48,296 nt of DNA from the NCBI RefSeq assembly GCF_000701505.1, contig NZ_KL370787.1, forward strand, positions 1-48,296, written 5' to 3'. Shown one piece after another: positions 24,899 through 33,318 of the stretch. The notes under the pieces were generated by a model. That model was given only the letters and a program-made list of their open reading frames with translations, was not told where the DNA came from and searched no databases. Position numbers and translations under genes: made by a program. Position 1 is the stretch's first letter, and every line of letters starts with the position of its first letter. Source of the stretch: Dyadobacter crusticola DSM 16708. Lineage in GTDB: Bacteria; Bacteroidota; Bacteroidia; Cytophagales; Spirosomataceae.

Positions 24899-25717
24899 AT
24901 GGCTAAGAATAGCGGACCTAATTTTTTTTGGGATAAACTGGTACCAACAATCTATAGCGCTGGTGCTGCCGTTGTAATTTTAGGAGCTTTATTTAAGATT
25001 CAACACTGGGACGGAGGCGGCCCGATGCTTACTGCCGGTCTTGGAACTGAAGTACTCATATTTTTACTTTATGCGTTGCAAACTTTAACTCAATCCACCG
25101 ATAGAGATCCGGACTGGACAAGAGTGTATCCTGAACTTGCTGATGATTACAATGGACCTGCGATCACTCGCGGTACAACAACTCAAAGCAGCAACATTAC
25201 TGCCAAGCTTGACAACATGCTTGACAATGCGAAGCTTTCTCCTGAGGTATTTGACAGCCTTGGCAAAGGATTCAGAAACCTTTCAGAAACAGTTGGCAAG
25301 ATCACTGACCTGACTGACGCAACTGTTGCTACTAATGATTACGCAAGAAATGTGAAAACTGCGTCAACTGCGATCAGTGATATGAACAAATCTTATGGAG
25401 TAGCCATCAATGCGATGACCTCCATGGCAGATGCGACCAAAGATGCGCAATCATATCGCGAGCAATTCCAGCAGATCACCAAAAACATGGGTGCATTAAA
25501 CGCGGTTTATGAGCTTGAACTTCAGGACACTACCAAACACCTGAAAGCTATGAATGCATTCTATGGTAACCTTACTGCTGCGATGGAAAATATGGCAGAT
25601 GCGACCAAAGAATCTCAGGTATTCAAAAGTGAGATGTCGAAATTGACAACTAACATTTCTTCTTTGAATGGCATTTATGGTAACATGCTCACCGCTATGC
25701 GTGGCGGAAACGCGTAA
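24899..25717 (+). CDS. gldL: T9SS/gliding motor protein GldL
   Basis: 272-residue inner-membrane subunit of the proton-driven motor, which works with GldM. Two transmembrane helices near the N terminus (about 16-34 and 43-62). Glu51 in TAGLGTEVLIFLLYAL lies inside the second helix, in the position of the glutamate that family studies tie to proton flow. The remainder is cytoplasmic and helical. It contains a tandem duplication with a period of 56 residues (about 166-204 and 222-260, both with MADATK and LN.(V/I)Y), also visible at DNA level as an identical ATGGCAGATGCGACCAAAGA. gldM follows after 85 bases. Confidence 0.95.
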   Translation: MAKNSGPNFFWDKLVPTIYSAGAAVVILGALFKIQHWDGGGPMLTAGLGTEVLIFLLYALQTLTQSTDRDPDWTRVYPELADDYNGPAITRGTTTQSSNITAKLDNMLDNAKLSPEVFDSLGKGFRNLSETVGKITDLTDATVATNDYARNVKTASTAISDMNKSYGVAINAMTSMADATKDAQSYREQFQQITKNMGALNAVYELELQDTTKHLKAMNAFYGNLTAAMENMADATKESQVFKSEMSKLTTNISSLNGIYGNMLTAMRGGNA

Positions 25718-25725
25718 AACCCTCT

Positions 25726-25761
25726 GACAAGCTTTTACAAAAATCATTGTAAAAGCTTGTC
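25726..25761. other. Perfect hairpin between gldL and gldM
   Basis: A 15-base-pair perfect stem (25726-25740 with 25747-25761), 6-base loop AAATCA, starting 8 bases after the gldL stop. No T-run follows, so it is probably an RNA-stability or processing element rather than a simple terminator. Confidence 0.7.
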
Positions 25762-25772
25762 TACCTAAATTA

Positions 25773-25792
25773 TTTAATCACTGAAACCGATT
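25773..25792 (+). promoter_or_regulatory. Shared 20-base motif upstream of gldM
   Basis: TTTAATCACTGAAACCGATT ends 10 bases before the gldM ATG. It is the partner of the motif upstream of gldL (18 of 20 identical; the two differences are A/T swaps). Confidence 0.6.
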
Positions 25793-25802
25793 ACTGAATA
25801 AT

Positions 25803-27395
25803 ATGGCAGGTGGAAAAGAAACACCCCGTCAAAAGATGATTGGAATGATGTATCTGGTACTTACAGCGATGCTTGCATTGCAGGTAAGTTCAGCCATTAT
25901 AGAAAAATTCATTCTCTTGAACAATTCTTTGGAACTGTCCTCAGGCGCAGCCAATAAAATCAACCAGGAAACAGTACTTAAAATCAAAGCGGCTGTTGAG
26001 AAAGCAGGTAACCGTTCGGCTGATATTGCCGTTTTAAAGGAAGCAGACCAGGTTCGTCAGTACACATCCGAGATTACTAACGCAATTAATGCATTAAAGC
26101 AAGAAATCATTAACAACGCAGGCGGCGGTTTGAATGAGGAAGGAGCGATTAAAAATCCGCAGGAAGAAGGTAAGGTAGCTGAGCTGATGGTTGGAGGTGC
26201 TAAAAATGGAAAAGCATACCAGCTGCAGAAAAGCCTTAACAGCTTCACTTCGCAATTGAACCAAATCACGCCTAATAAGTTTCAACCTCTTGCGCTGGAC
26301 GGAAATCAGGATCCGGTAGCAAAAGGCAATAAGGAACAACGTAATAAAGATTTCGCTGAACTGAACTTCGCCCAAACTCCCGTTGCAGCTGCTCTTGCAG
26401 TGTTAAGCCAGAAGCAGACGGACATCCGCAGAATGGAAGGAGAAGTCTTGAACTATCTTGCGAGCAAAGTAGGTGCTGCTGACATCAAGTTCGACCGGGT
26501 ATTGGCAATGGTAAGCGCAGATGCTAAGACCGTTGTTGCAGGTACCAAATTCAAAGGTCAAATGTTCATTGCAGCTTCTGCCAGTGGCATCACACCTAGA
26601 ATGAGCCTGAACGGATCGCCAGTGAAGGTTGAAAACGGAATCGGTTTGATCGAGTTTACGGCACAGGGCGGCGGATACAATGCAGAAGGACTTGCAAGAC
26701 GTGAACTTCAGGCAAGGATAACAATCCCTACTCCATCCGGAAGAGATACCACGTACACCATGAATCAGGAGTACTTTGTAGTGAAGCCAACTTACCAGAT
26801 CGAAACAGGAACACTACCTCCATTGTATTTCGGTTGTGCCAACAAGCTGAGCATTCAGAGCCCTGCATTAGGCGCACTTTGGGCACCTACCTTCTCAACA
26901 GATGGTGGTGAAATCATTCCAAGTGGACAAAAAGGTAAATTTACTATTGTTCCAAACCGGGCTCAACTGAACATTACAGTAAGCAATGCAGGAAATGTGC
27001 TTGGATCAGAGCCGTTCCGGGTAAATCGGGTTCCGAAACCTTCGTTGGAAGTTAGGGTCAATGGAGCTCCTTTTGACGAAAGAAAAGGTGCACCTGCAAC
27101 AGGCGCAAGAAGCATTCAGGTTGTGGCTATTCCGGATGAGAGCTTTAAGAACTTCTCTCCAGAGGATGCTCGCTTTAGAGTGTCGCAAATAGAGGTATCA
27201 CTTGCAAGAGGATCACGCCGTATTAATGGTGTTACGCTATCTGGCTCAGGTGGTTCTATATCATCGCTTGCACAACAGGCACAGCCTGGTGACCGGTACG
27301 TTATTTCGATTCTCAAAGTAGAGCGTCAGAACTTCAAAGGAGCGATCAGCGAAGTCGAAATGGGAACCCAAACTCGCCAGGTTACTTTATACTAA
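25803..27395 (+). CDS. gldM: T9SS/gliding motor protein GldM
   Basis: 530 residues. One transmembrane helix near the N terminus (about 13-31, IGMMYLVLTAMLALQVSSAI) anchors it in the inner membrane beside GldL; the rest spans the periplasm. The opening MAGGKETPRQKMIGMMYLVL is the GldM/PorM hallmark. The N-terminal periplasmic part is helical, and the later part is a series of beta domains (e.g. VVAGTKFKGQMFIAASASG and PFRVNRVPKPSLEVRVNG), in keeping with the known elongated dimer that touches the GldKN ring. Length is usual for the family. gldN follows after 36 bases. Confidence 0.96.
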   Translation: MAGGKETPRQKMIGMMYLVLTAMLALQVSSAIIEKFILLNNSLELSSGAANKINQETVLKIKAAVEKAGNRSADIAVLKEADQVRQYTSEITNAINALKQEIINNAGGGLNEEGAIKNPQEEGKVAELMVGGAKNGKAYQLQKSLNSFTSQLNQITPNKFQPLALDGNQDPVAKGNKEQRNKDFAELNFAQTPVAAALAVLSQKQTDIRRMEGEVLNYLASKVGAADIKFDRVLAMVSADAKTVVAGTKFKGQMFIAASASGITPRMSLNGSPVKVENGIGLIEFTAQGGGYNAEGLARRELQARITIPTPSGRDTTYTMNQEYFVVKPTYQIETGTLPPLYFGCANKLSIQSPALGALWAPTFSTDGGEIIPSGQKGKFTIVPNRAQLNITVSNAGNVLGSEPFRVNRVPKPSLEVRVNGAPFDERKGAPATGARSIQVVAIPDESFKNFSPEDARFRVSQIEVSLARGSRRINGVTLSGSGGSISSLAQQAQPGDRYVISILKVERQNFKGAISEVEMGTQTRQVTLY

Positions 27396-27431
27396 GACAA
27401 CATTTTAGTCGTTGATTGGACAATACAACTT

Positions 27432-28493
27432 ATGCACGATATGAGAAGAATGAATGGAAAAACGATTGCATGGTCTTTATTATCCTTGTCCCTAGTTTCG
27501 GGATCTGCATTTGCACAGGAGAAAGAGGATTCGACTGCTAATGTTTTCTCGTCACGTCCTATTGCAGATGGAGATGTGATGATGAAAAGGACACTTTGGA
27601 GAAGGGTGGATCTTAAAGAAAAGCAGAACATTTCCATGTTCTCTAAGAACAATGAGATCACGCGTTATCTTCTTGATGCTGCGAAAGCAGGGTTAATTGA
27701 TGCATATACAAATGATTCCTGCGCAACTAAAATCACTGGTGACGAACTTCATAAACGCATCCTGATCCCTAACCAGACTGCCGGACTATCGGCAGAAGAG
27801 ATTGCGGCAGGATTTGGAGCACCTGCTAAAACCGATGATGGATGGGGCGCAAAGCCAGCAGCTGAGCCTGCGAAGCAAACACAACCAGCTGATGATAGCT
27901 GGGGTGCTGCTGCCAAGAAAGAAGCGGAGCCGGTGGATGATGGTTGGGGACCTCCAAAGAAAAAGTCAAGTAAAAAGGGTGCTAAAAACACGCAGGTAGC
28001 AAAAGAAGAGCCACCAGTTGTAGAGCAGCCAAAGCCAGATACGACTTCATTTGACACGCAGGTAGCAGCAACAGAAGAAGAGTATTTCCCAGACCAGTTA
28101 AGCATTCTTGAAATAAAAGAAGACTGGACTTTCGACAAAAAAAGATCAAGACTCTACAACGATATCCAGACACTGTCGATTATTCTGCCTGCTGAGCAAA
28201 CAGCTACTGGTTTAGAGATCCCGGTTGCATCTTTCCGCTACAAAGACGTGGAAAGATTGTTCAGAAGCGATCCTAAGAAGTACATCTGGTACAACACGCA
28301 TAATACAGCGCAAAATAAGAACCTGGCTGACGCATTTGACCTTCGCTTATTCTACGGAAGGATCACCAAGTTCTCCAATGCCAATGACAAGGCGTTTTTA
28401 GATATCTATAATGGAGAAAAAGAAGCGCTGATCAAATCTCTTAATTACGAACAGGAGTTAATGGAGTTGGAGCACGGTCTTTGGGAATATTAA
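27432..28493 (+). CDS. gldN: T9SS/gliding protein GldN with a DD(G/S)WG-repeat insertion
   Basis: 353-residue precursor with a signal peptide (about 1-29, ...VSGSAFAQ); the periplasmic partner of the GldK ring. Conserved GldN/PorN segments are VMMKRTLWRRVDLKEKQNISMF near residue 50, LSILEIKEDWTFDKKRSR at about 223-240 and PVASFRYKDVERLF at 264-277. Between them, residues about 118-215 are low-complexity and charged, with three units DDGWG (135-139), DDSWG (154-158) and DDGWG (169-173) separated by Ala/Lys/Pro spacers, then a Lys-rich stretch. This insertion lengthens the protein beyond the roughly 300 residues usual for GldN. A long hairpin follows the stop. Confidence 0.94.
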   Translation: MHDMRRMNGKTIAWSLLSLSLVSGSAFAQEKEDSTANVFSSRPIADGDVMMKRTLWRRVDLKEKQNISMFSKNNEITRYLLDAAKAGLIDAYTNDSCATKITGDELHKRILIPNQTAGLSAEEIAAGFGAPAKTDDGWGAKPAAEPAKQTQPADDSWGAAAKKEAEPVDDGWGPPKKKSSKKGAKNTQVAKEEPPVVEQPKPDTTSFDTQVAATEEEYFPDQLSILEIKEDWTFDKKRSRLYNDIQTLSIILPAEQTATGLEIPVASFRYKDVERLFRSDPKKYIWYNTHNTAQNKNLADAFDLRLFYGRITKFSNANDKAFLDIYNGEKEALIKSLNYEQELMELEHGLWEY

Positions 28494-28505
28494 GATCTGC
28501 AATTT

Positions 28506-28566
28506 AAAATGCTATAAAAGTAAAGGAGCACCTCATCCAAGGTGCTCTTTACTTTTATAGCATTTT
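28506..28566. terminator. Long hairpin between gldN and the collagen-like lipoprotein gene
   Basis: Arms 28506-28532 and 28541-28566 pair over 26 base pairs with one bulged G, with loop TCATCCAA. It lies between converging genes and can act on both; runs of A and T at the base of the stem provide the U-tract in either direction. Confidence 0.85.
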
Positions 28567-28574
28567 GCTAAATG

Positions 28575-29186
28575 TTACTTCCGTAACAATTTGATCTTCT
28601 TACCTAGCTTAACGCTGCCTTCTGACAAACCAAGTGCCTTAACAGCTTCGTTGTAGTCTTTCCAATTAACTTCGGCAGAAGTTCTCAACAGCTCGCCCGG
28701 GACGAAAATCAATCTGATATCCTCAAAGGTTCTCATAGGAGCCTTCTCAACATCTTCGGACCATCCCAAGTTAATGATATCTACAAAAAAGGTAGAATCG
28801 TCTACTCCATGAACGAAAGTGAAATTATTCACCTTACCTTCACCAAAGCTCACTGTTCCCGGGAGAGGCCACCAAACGCCTTGTGCTTTTACATATACCA
28901 TTACGACTGCGCTTTCATAGATCTCGATCTCGTCCGCTGATAAACTGTCCAAGCCGATTTGACCTCTAAGTCCCCCATCCACTGTTGATTCAATTTCGCC
29001 AAGAGAAAATATAGCTGCACCGCCACCTCCTCCAGTACCATCCTGGCCAGCAGGGCCAGCTGGACCCGCAGGGCCGGCTGCACCTGTATCTCCTTTCGGA
29101 CCAGCAGGACCTTCCGGACCTTCGCAACTGCTAACTGCTAGAACCATCACTCCGATCCAGGCAAATAGTAATAATTTTTTCAACAT
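28575..29186 (-). CDS. Collagen-like-repeat lipoprotein
   Basis: 203 residues. Lipoprotein signal ending VSSC with Cys21. It is followed at once by ten uninterrupted Gly-x-y triplets (residues 23-52: GPE GPA GPK GDT and so on), a short collagen-like stretch that can trimerise, then a Gly run. Residues about 57-200 form a globular domain (IFSLGEIESTVDGGLRGQ, VMVYVKAQGVWWPLPG, FFVDIINLGWSED) that I do not recognise. It is probably displayed on the membrane. Such collagen-like lipoproteins recur in Bacteroidota without a defined role. Divergent from miaA, convergent with gldN. Confidence 0.85.
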   Translation of the reverse strand: MLKKLLLFAWIGVMVLAVSSCEGPEGPAGPKGDTGAAGPAGPAGPAGQDGTGGGGGAAIFSLGEIESTVDGGLRGQIGLDSLSADEIEIYESAVVMVYVKAQGVWWPLPGTVSFGEGKVNNFTFVHGVDDSTFFVDIINLGWSEDVEKAPMRTFEDIRLIFVPGELLRTSAEVNWKDYNEAVKALGLSEGSVKLGKKIKLLRK

Positions 29187-29317
29187 AGTTGTTTACGTTT
29201 AGAATGTGAATTGAAAAGAAAAGATTTGAAATAAATACGCAAGGATTTGTTAAAATGACGAAGCCTAAGCAGTTTGAGCCATAAATTATAGAAAAAAAGT
29301 CACTAATCCTTCTCGTA

Positions 29318-30235
29318 ATGCCGAATACCGGAAAGAAAAAGCTTATCGTAATTGCAGGCCCGACAGCTGTGGGAAAAACAGCATTATCAGTGAAATTGGG
29401 AATGGATTTGCAGACAGAAATAATTTCTGCAGACTCGCGGCAATTCTTTCGCGAACTGAACATCGGTACTGCAAAACCCACCAATGAAGAACTGCAGCAA
29501 GTTGTGCATCATTTTATCAACTCTCATTCCATTCAGGAAACATACAGCGCGGGCGACTTCGAACGAGACGTAATCAAGCTCCTAGAAGCGCATTTTGAGC
29601 ATTCTGACTATCTGATTATGACGGGGGGCTCCGGCTTCTATATAAAGGCTGTGCTGGAAGGACTGGACGATCTGCCCGCTCCTGCGCCAGGATTAAGAGA
29701 ATCGCTGACCGAAAAATGGCATTCGCAAGGTCTGGAGACTTTGCAAAAGGAGCTTGCTGCTATCGACCCAAACTTTGCGGGTTCCAGCGAAATATCCAAT
29801 CCACAAAGGGTGGTGCGTGCATTGGAAGTATATTATACAACCGGCACGCCAATCAGTGAGTACAAGCTTCGAAATGTAAAGAGCAGGGATTTTGAACCGA
29901 TTTGCATCGCAGTGAACCGCGACCGCACAGAGCTGTATAACCGCATTGACAAGCGCATCGACCTTATGCTGCACGATGGATTGGTAGAAGAAGTAAAAAG
30001 TCTTGTTCCATACCGTGCGCACCAAGCATTGCAAACGGTTGGCTACAAGGAAGTGTTTGAATTTCTTGACAACAAATACGATGAAGCCGAAATGATCCGG
30101 CTCTTAAAGCAGAATTCACGAAGGTACGCAAAACGCCAGTTGACCTGGTTCCGTCATCAGGGCGATTTTAAATGGTTTGATGTGGAGGATTATAGTGCGA
30201 TACGCGGCTTTATAAACCAGCAACTAGCCGGGTAA
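29318..30235 (+). CDS. miaA: tRNA dimethylallyltransferase
   Basis: Adds a dimethylallyl group to N6 of adenine 37 in tRNAs that read codons starting with U. 305 residues, the usual length. Motifs: P-loop VIAGPTAVGKTALSVKLG (residues about 11-28), EIISADSRQFFRELNIGTAKP (substrate Asp and dimethylallyl site), GGSGFYIKAVLEGLDD, the RVVRALEVYYTTG region, and QTVGYKEVFEFLD with RRYAKRQLTWFR at the C terminus. Cytoplasmic. Single gene, convergent with the rhodanese gene across a hairpin. Confidence 0.96.
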   Translation: MPNTGKKKLIVIAGPTAVGKTALSVKLGMDLQTEIISADSRQFFRELNIGTAKPTNEELQQVVHHFINSHSIQETYSAGDFERDVIKLLEAHFEHSDYLIMTGGSGFYIKAVLEGLDDLPAPAPGLRESLTEKWHSQGLETLQKELAAIDPNFAGSSEISNPQRVVRALEVYYTTGTPISEYKLRNVKSRDFEPICIAVNRDRTELYNRIDKRIDLMLHDGLVEEVKSLVPYRAHQALQTVGYKEVFEFLDNKYDEAEMIRLLKQNSRRYAKRQLTWFRHQGDFKWFDVEDYSAIRGFINQQLAG

Positions 30236-30243
30236 GAACAAAA

Positions 30244-30274
30244 ACGGCGATTTTACAAGTATGTAAATCGCCGT
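30244..30274. terminator. Terminator between miaA and rhodanese genes
   Basis: A 13-base-pair stem with one bulged T (30244-30257 with 30262-30274) between converging stop codons, placed 9 bases after miaA. Confidence 0.7.
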
Positions 30275-30293
30275 GCCAAGTGCCTGCAATCAG

Positions 30294-30593
30294 TTAATCT
30301 TCCAGTTCCCGGTACGCGAGAATGCCTCCTACAACGTTTCTGACATTCGTGTATCCCTGGGATTCGAGAAACTTGACAGCTTTACCACTTCTTGCGCCTG
30401 ACCGGCAGTGAATGATAAGTTCTTCGTTTTTGAGAGGTTCAAGCTCGTCCAAGTGATCGGGAAGCTCGCCGAGGGGGATCAACTTGGCACCGAGATTATC
30501 TTCTTCATACTCGTGTTCTTCACGCACATCGTAGAAATGAAGGTCTTCACCATCATCAAGTCTCTTTTTAAGTTCTTCAACTGTGATATCCAT
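30294..30593 (-). CDS. Single-domain rhodanese-like protein
   Basis: 99 residues, a single rhodanese fold without signal peptide. The N-terminal motif FYDVREEHEYEEDNLGAKLIPL and the active-site loop IIHCRSGARSGKA with Cys63 are clear. The loop CRSGARS is typical of sulfurtransferases that carry persulfide sulfur. It starts 24 bases after the T9SS-cargo gene, so it is probably the last gene of the leftward PASTA/cargo/rhodanese operon. The sulfur acceptor is unknown. Confidence 0.93.
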   Translation of the reverse strand: MDITVEELKKRLDDGEDLHFYDVREEHEYEEDNLGAKLIPLGELPDHLDELEPLKNEELIIHCRSGARSGKAVKFLESQGYTNVRNVVGGILAYRELED

Positions 30594-30617
30594 TTCGAGA
30601 ATTTGTTTACTGAAAAG

Positions 30618-32477
30618 CTATTTCAATATTAACATTTTTTGAACAAAGGATCGTTTCCCGTCGGAAGCTTTCAGAATGTAGATTCCGTCCTTTATTCCTT
30701 TTAATTCGTGAGACTGCTGATTACGTTCTGGTAAAACCGATTCAATCAGCCTACCATCGTTTGAATAGATGTCGATCTGATTCAGATTTTTCGCCTTCCA
30801 GCTGATAGTACCTTTACTTGGATTTGGATAGAACCAGTTCTCCTTCCCGATTTCCTCCCGCCCGGTCACTACTCCCAGGGCCTTTTCTCCAAGGTACGGC
30901 CGGATCATTATACTCCCATTTAAGGATTGCTCCCGCGCCCATTCAGTTCCCAGATTATAGAAGATCTGATCCTTGCCAAACAATGAATTTCTGTCAAAAC
31001 CCAGCGTCAAAGGTTGCTCATTGATCTGCTGCCAGCCCACGTAAAAAGTATCGGAAACTGCAACAGGAGCGCTCAACCGGTAGTCGGCAAAACCATTCCG
31101 AACGGCTGCATACGATGCAGAAACAGACCTTTGTGCCAGAATTTGATCCGGTTTTCCGTTTTTATTACTCAAAAACTGGACCGTAAAGTTTTGACCTGCT
31201 ACATCTCTGTTAAACGGAACGATCGCGATCCTTACTCCGCCGATTGTATCAGGCTTGGCGAGAATGTATCTGACAGCTACGCGACCCAGCTTTTGATTGA
31301 CCTGAATGCCGTACTCCGCACTTCCGTCGTCAAATGCGAAATAGTCCGTCAGAGCAATCCTGGAAACGATCGTGTCATTGTTTTTCAAATTCACATTCGG
31401 GATCGTGTCGGTAGTTGTAAGATAAAATTTCGCCAATAATTGAATGGAGTCTCCGGGAGCAGTTATCGCAGCAGGCGCCAATTTTACGCTTAAAGCCTTC
31501 GACTTCAATGATTCTACAAAGATTGAACGCTGCACATTACGCTGGAACTCCTTTCCCGTTTTCTGGTCAGTTAAGGTGAATGTGCTGGTCAGTACATTGA
31601 AATTATTAAAATGGTTGACAATATCAGTTCTGATCGAATCAGACAATGCGGCGGCGGGATTCACAAGATACTGGCGCAGCGGCATAGCAGTATACCTTTT
31701 TAAAAGCGGCGAAATCGCCTTGCGGGTAGCTACGTCGAAGATATAGGGCTGCTTCCTCGAACGTTTCGCGTCAAGGTGAACATAGTCGAGGTGCCATGTA
31801 TCATAGGCGCCCGAAGTTCGACCGAAGCTCCGGAAGCGGAATTGAAAAGCGGCGTGCAAATAAGCTGCATTAGTGATAGCTACAAATTCCTGCCGGAATG
31901 TAGTATCTGCTTCAAATCCATTCTGCTGCCATACGGTAACCCACTGATTGTTTCTGTTGAAATACTCTAAGCTCAGGAAATCGCTCGAATCAGGTAATTC
32001 GCCAAATCCCTTTGCGGACCAGTAGAAACTCAGGTACACCGAGTCAGAGGCTGCTTTACCTGCAAGATTGATTGGTTGAGAAGTAAGTGTATCCGTGAAG
32101 CCCTGACCAAGCTGATTGTTCAGGTTATAAGGCGTGCCACCCGCATTAAGTCCGTCAAATGTGACCAGATTACGCGAAGGGTGCGAAGCTGACTGTGAGT
32201 TATTCACATATACGCCACTGCCCGGAAGCCAGTATTTCGTGTCCGGAGAAGCGGTGCGGGTAGTTGAAAAATCATCGAAGAAAGGGAGAGTCAACACCTG
32301 CGTTCTCAGGTTACGCTCATCATAGCCCTGCATTTCAGCTTCATACGCCGACTCATCAATCGGAACGATCTTAAGTTGTGCATATAGGGACGGACACTGG
32401 GTCAGCAGCAGTATCCAGAAAAGGAAAACAGTTTTTTCGGACTTAAACAGGCTATTGCTCAGGCTGGCTAGTTTCAT
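30618..32477 (-). CDS. Secreted protein with T9SS type A sorting domain
   Basis: 619 residues with an N-terminal signal peptide (hydrophobic stretch FLFWILLLTQCPSLYAQ, about 19-34). The C-terminal 74 residues (546-619) are a T9SS sorting domain: WFYPNPSKGTISWKAK, then IDIYSNDGRLIE, ELKGIKDGIYILKAS and the closing FVQKMLILK. The middle has two beta-rich parts, including LSFYWSAKGFGELPDSSDFLSL-like jelly-roll strands; I do not recognise a catalytic site. It should be exported by the T9SS encoded 2-8 kb away and fixed to the cell surface. The gene overlaps the upstream PASTA gene by 26 bases. Confidence 0.9.
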   Translation of the reverse strand: MKLASLSNSLFKSEKTVFLFWILLLTQCPSLYAQLKIVPIDESAYEAEMQGYDERNLRTQVLTLPFFDDFSTTRTASPDTKYWLPGSGVYVNNSQSASHPSRNLVTFDGLNAGGTPYNLNNQLGQGFTDTLTSQPINLAGKAASDSVYLSFYWSAKGFGELPDSSDFLSLEYFNRNNQWVTVWQQNGFEADTTFRQEFVAITNAAYLHAAFQFRFRSFGRTSGAYDTWHLDYVHLDAKRSRKQPYIFDVATRKAISPLLKRYTAMPLRQYLVNPAAALSDSIRTDIVNHFNNFNVLTSTFTLTDQKTGKEFQRNVQRSIFVESLKSKALSVKLAPAAITAPGDSIQLLAKFYLTTTDTIPNVNLKNNDTIVSRIALTDYFAFDDGSAEYGIQVNQKLGRVAVRYILAKPDTIGGVRIAIVPFNRDVAGQNFTVQFLSNKNGKPDQILAQRSVSASYAAVRNGFADYRLSAPVAVSDTFYVGWQQINEQPLTLGFDRNSLFGKDQIFYNLGTEWAREQSLNGSIMIRPYLGEKALGVVTGREEIGKENWFYPNPSKGTISWKAKNLNQIDIYSNDGRLIESVLPERNQQSHELKGIKDGIYILKASDGKRSFVQKMLILK

Positions 32478-33249
32478 TCTCAGTTGGTTCCAAAGACTGC
32501 GGCGTTACCCAAAGATCAATTACATCTCCAATTCTCACATTATTGCCTGCATCGGGATTTTGTCTTACAACTGATCCTGGCGCCTGGCCTTCTTCCGCCT
32601 TGACCTCCATTTGCTGGCCTACCTTCAAACCAGATCCAATGATCGCGATTTTGGCTTCGTCAAGTGGCATTCCGATTACGGACGGAGCTTCAAACTGGGC
32701 TGTACCCAGGCCTTCGCCAAGTTCCAGATCTATTTTCGACCCTTTGGTAATAGGCTGGCCGGGCAGGATCTCCTTTCCATTATACATTTGCCTTAATACA
32801 GCATTCTGCGCCATATCAGGCACATAAGAAATGTTTCCTTCTTCCAGGCCGACGCTCTTCAGAAGCAGCTGGGCGCTTCTGTGCGTCATATCAGTCAGCT
32901 TTGGCATTTTGATCAACGGCGCAGTTCTTGATACTACTGTCACATATATCTTTCTGCCTTCTTTCACTTTTGCTCCCGGAGGTGGATACTGCGCAATAAT
33001 AGTAAGCGGAGGGATGTTGGCCACAAATGTGCAATCCACCTCATAACGAAGATCCCGGCTGTTTAAGAACTCTTCCAGGCCGGCCACGCTTTTCTTTTTC
33101 AGATCAGGGACAGTGACTGCTTCGCCGTGATTGGTTGTAAAAGGAAGGTAAACAAAGAAAAAGCCGAGAAAAATTACCAGAAGCAGCGAGACGATTATTC
33201 CTATATGTATAAAGAGGTCCTTTTTGGACTGCGTACTTATCTTGGCCAT
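32452..33249 (-). CDS. PASTA-domain membrane protein without kinase
   Basis: 265 residues. One transmembrane helix at about 14-35 (HIGIIVSLLLVIFLGFFFVY), short cytoplasmic N terminus, then three periplasmic PASTA domains at about 45-112 (VTVPDLKKKSVAGLEEFL), 113-187 (IKMPKLTDMTHRSAQLLL) and 190-252 (FEAPSVIGMPLDEAKIAI). The tail is Glu/Gln/Pro-rich. PASTA domains elsewhere bind muropeptides or lipid II in Ser/Thr kinases and penicillin-binding proteins; here no kinase or transpeptidase is attached. It heads a leftward operon with the T9SS cargo and rhodanese genes. Confidence 0.92.
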   Translation of the reverse strand: MAKISTQSKKDLFIHIGIIVSLLLVIFLGFFFVYLPFTTNHGEAVTVPDLKKKSVAGLEEFLNSRDLRYEVDCTFVANIPPLTIIAQYPPPGAKVKEGRKIYVTVVSRTAPLIKMPKLTDMTHRSAQLLLKSVGLEEGNISYVPDMAQNAVLRQMYNGKEILPGQPITKGSKIDLELGEGLGTAQFEAPSVIGMPLDEAKIAIIGSGLKVGQQMEVKAEEGQAPGSVVRQNPDAGNNVRIGDVIDLWVTPQSLEPTENETSQPEQ

Positions 33250-33318
33250 GAATGTATCTGATGCACGAAATATGATATGCGGGTAAAAATAAACGTAATA
33301 ATCTTAGAAGCCAATATG

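Noticed and set aside
27432..28493. GldN insertion as a frameshift or assembly error
   Set aside because: The reading frame continues through the insertion into conserved GldN blocks, and the repeat units are in frame.
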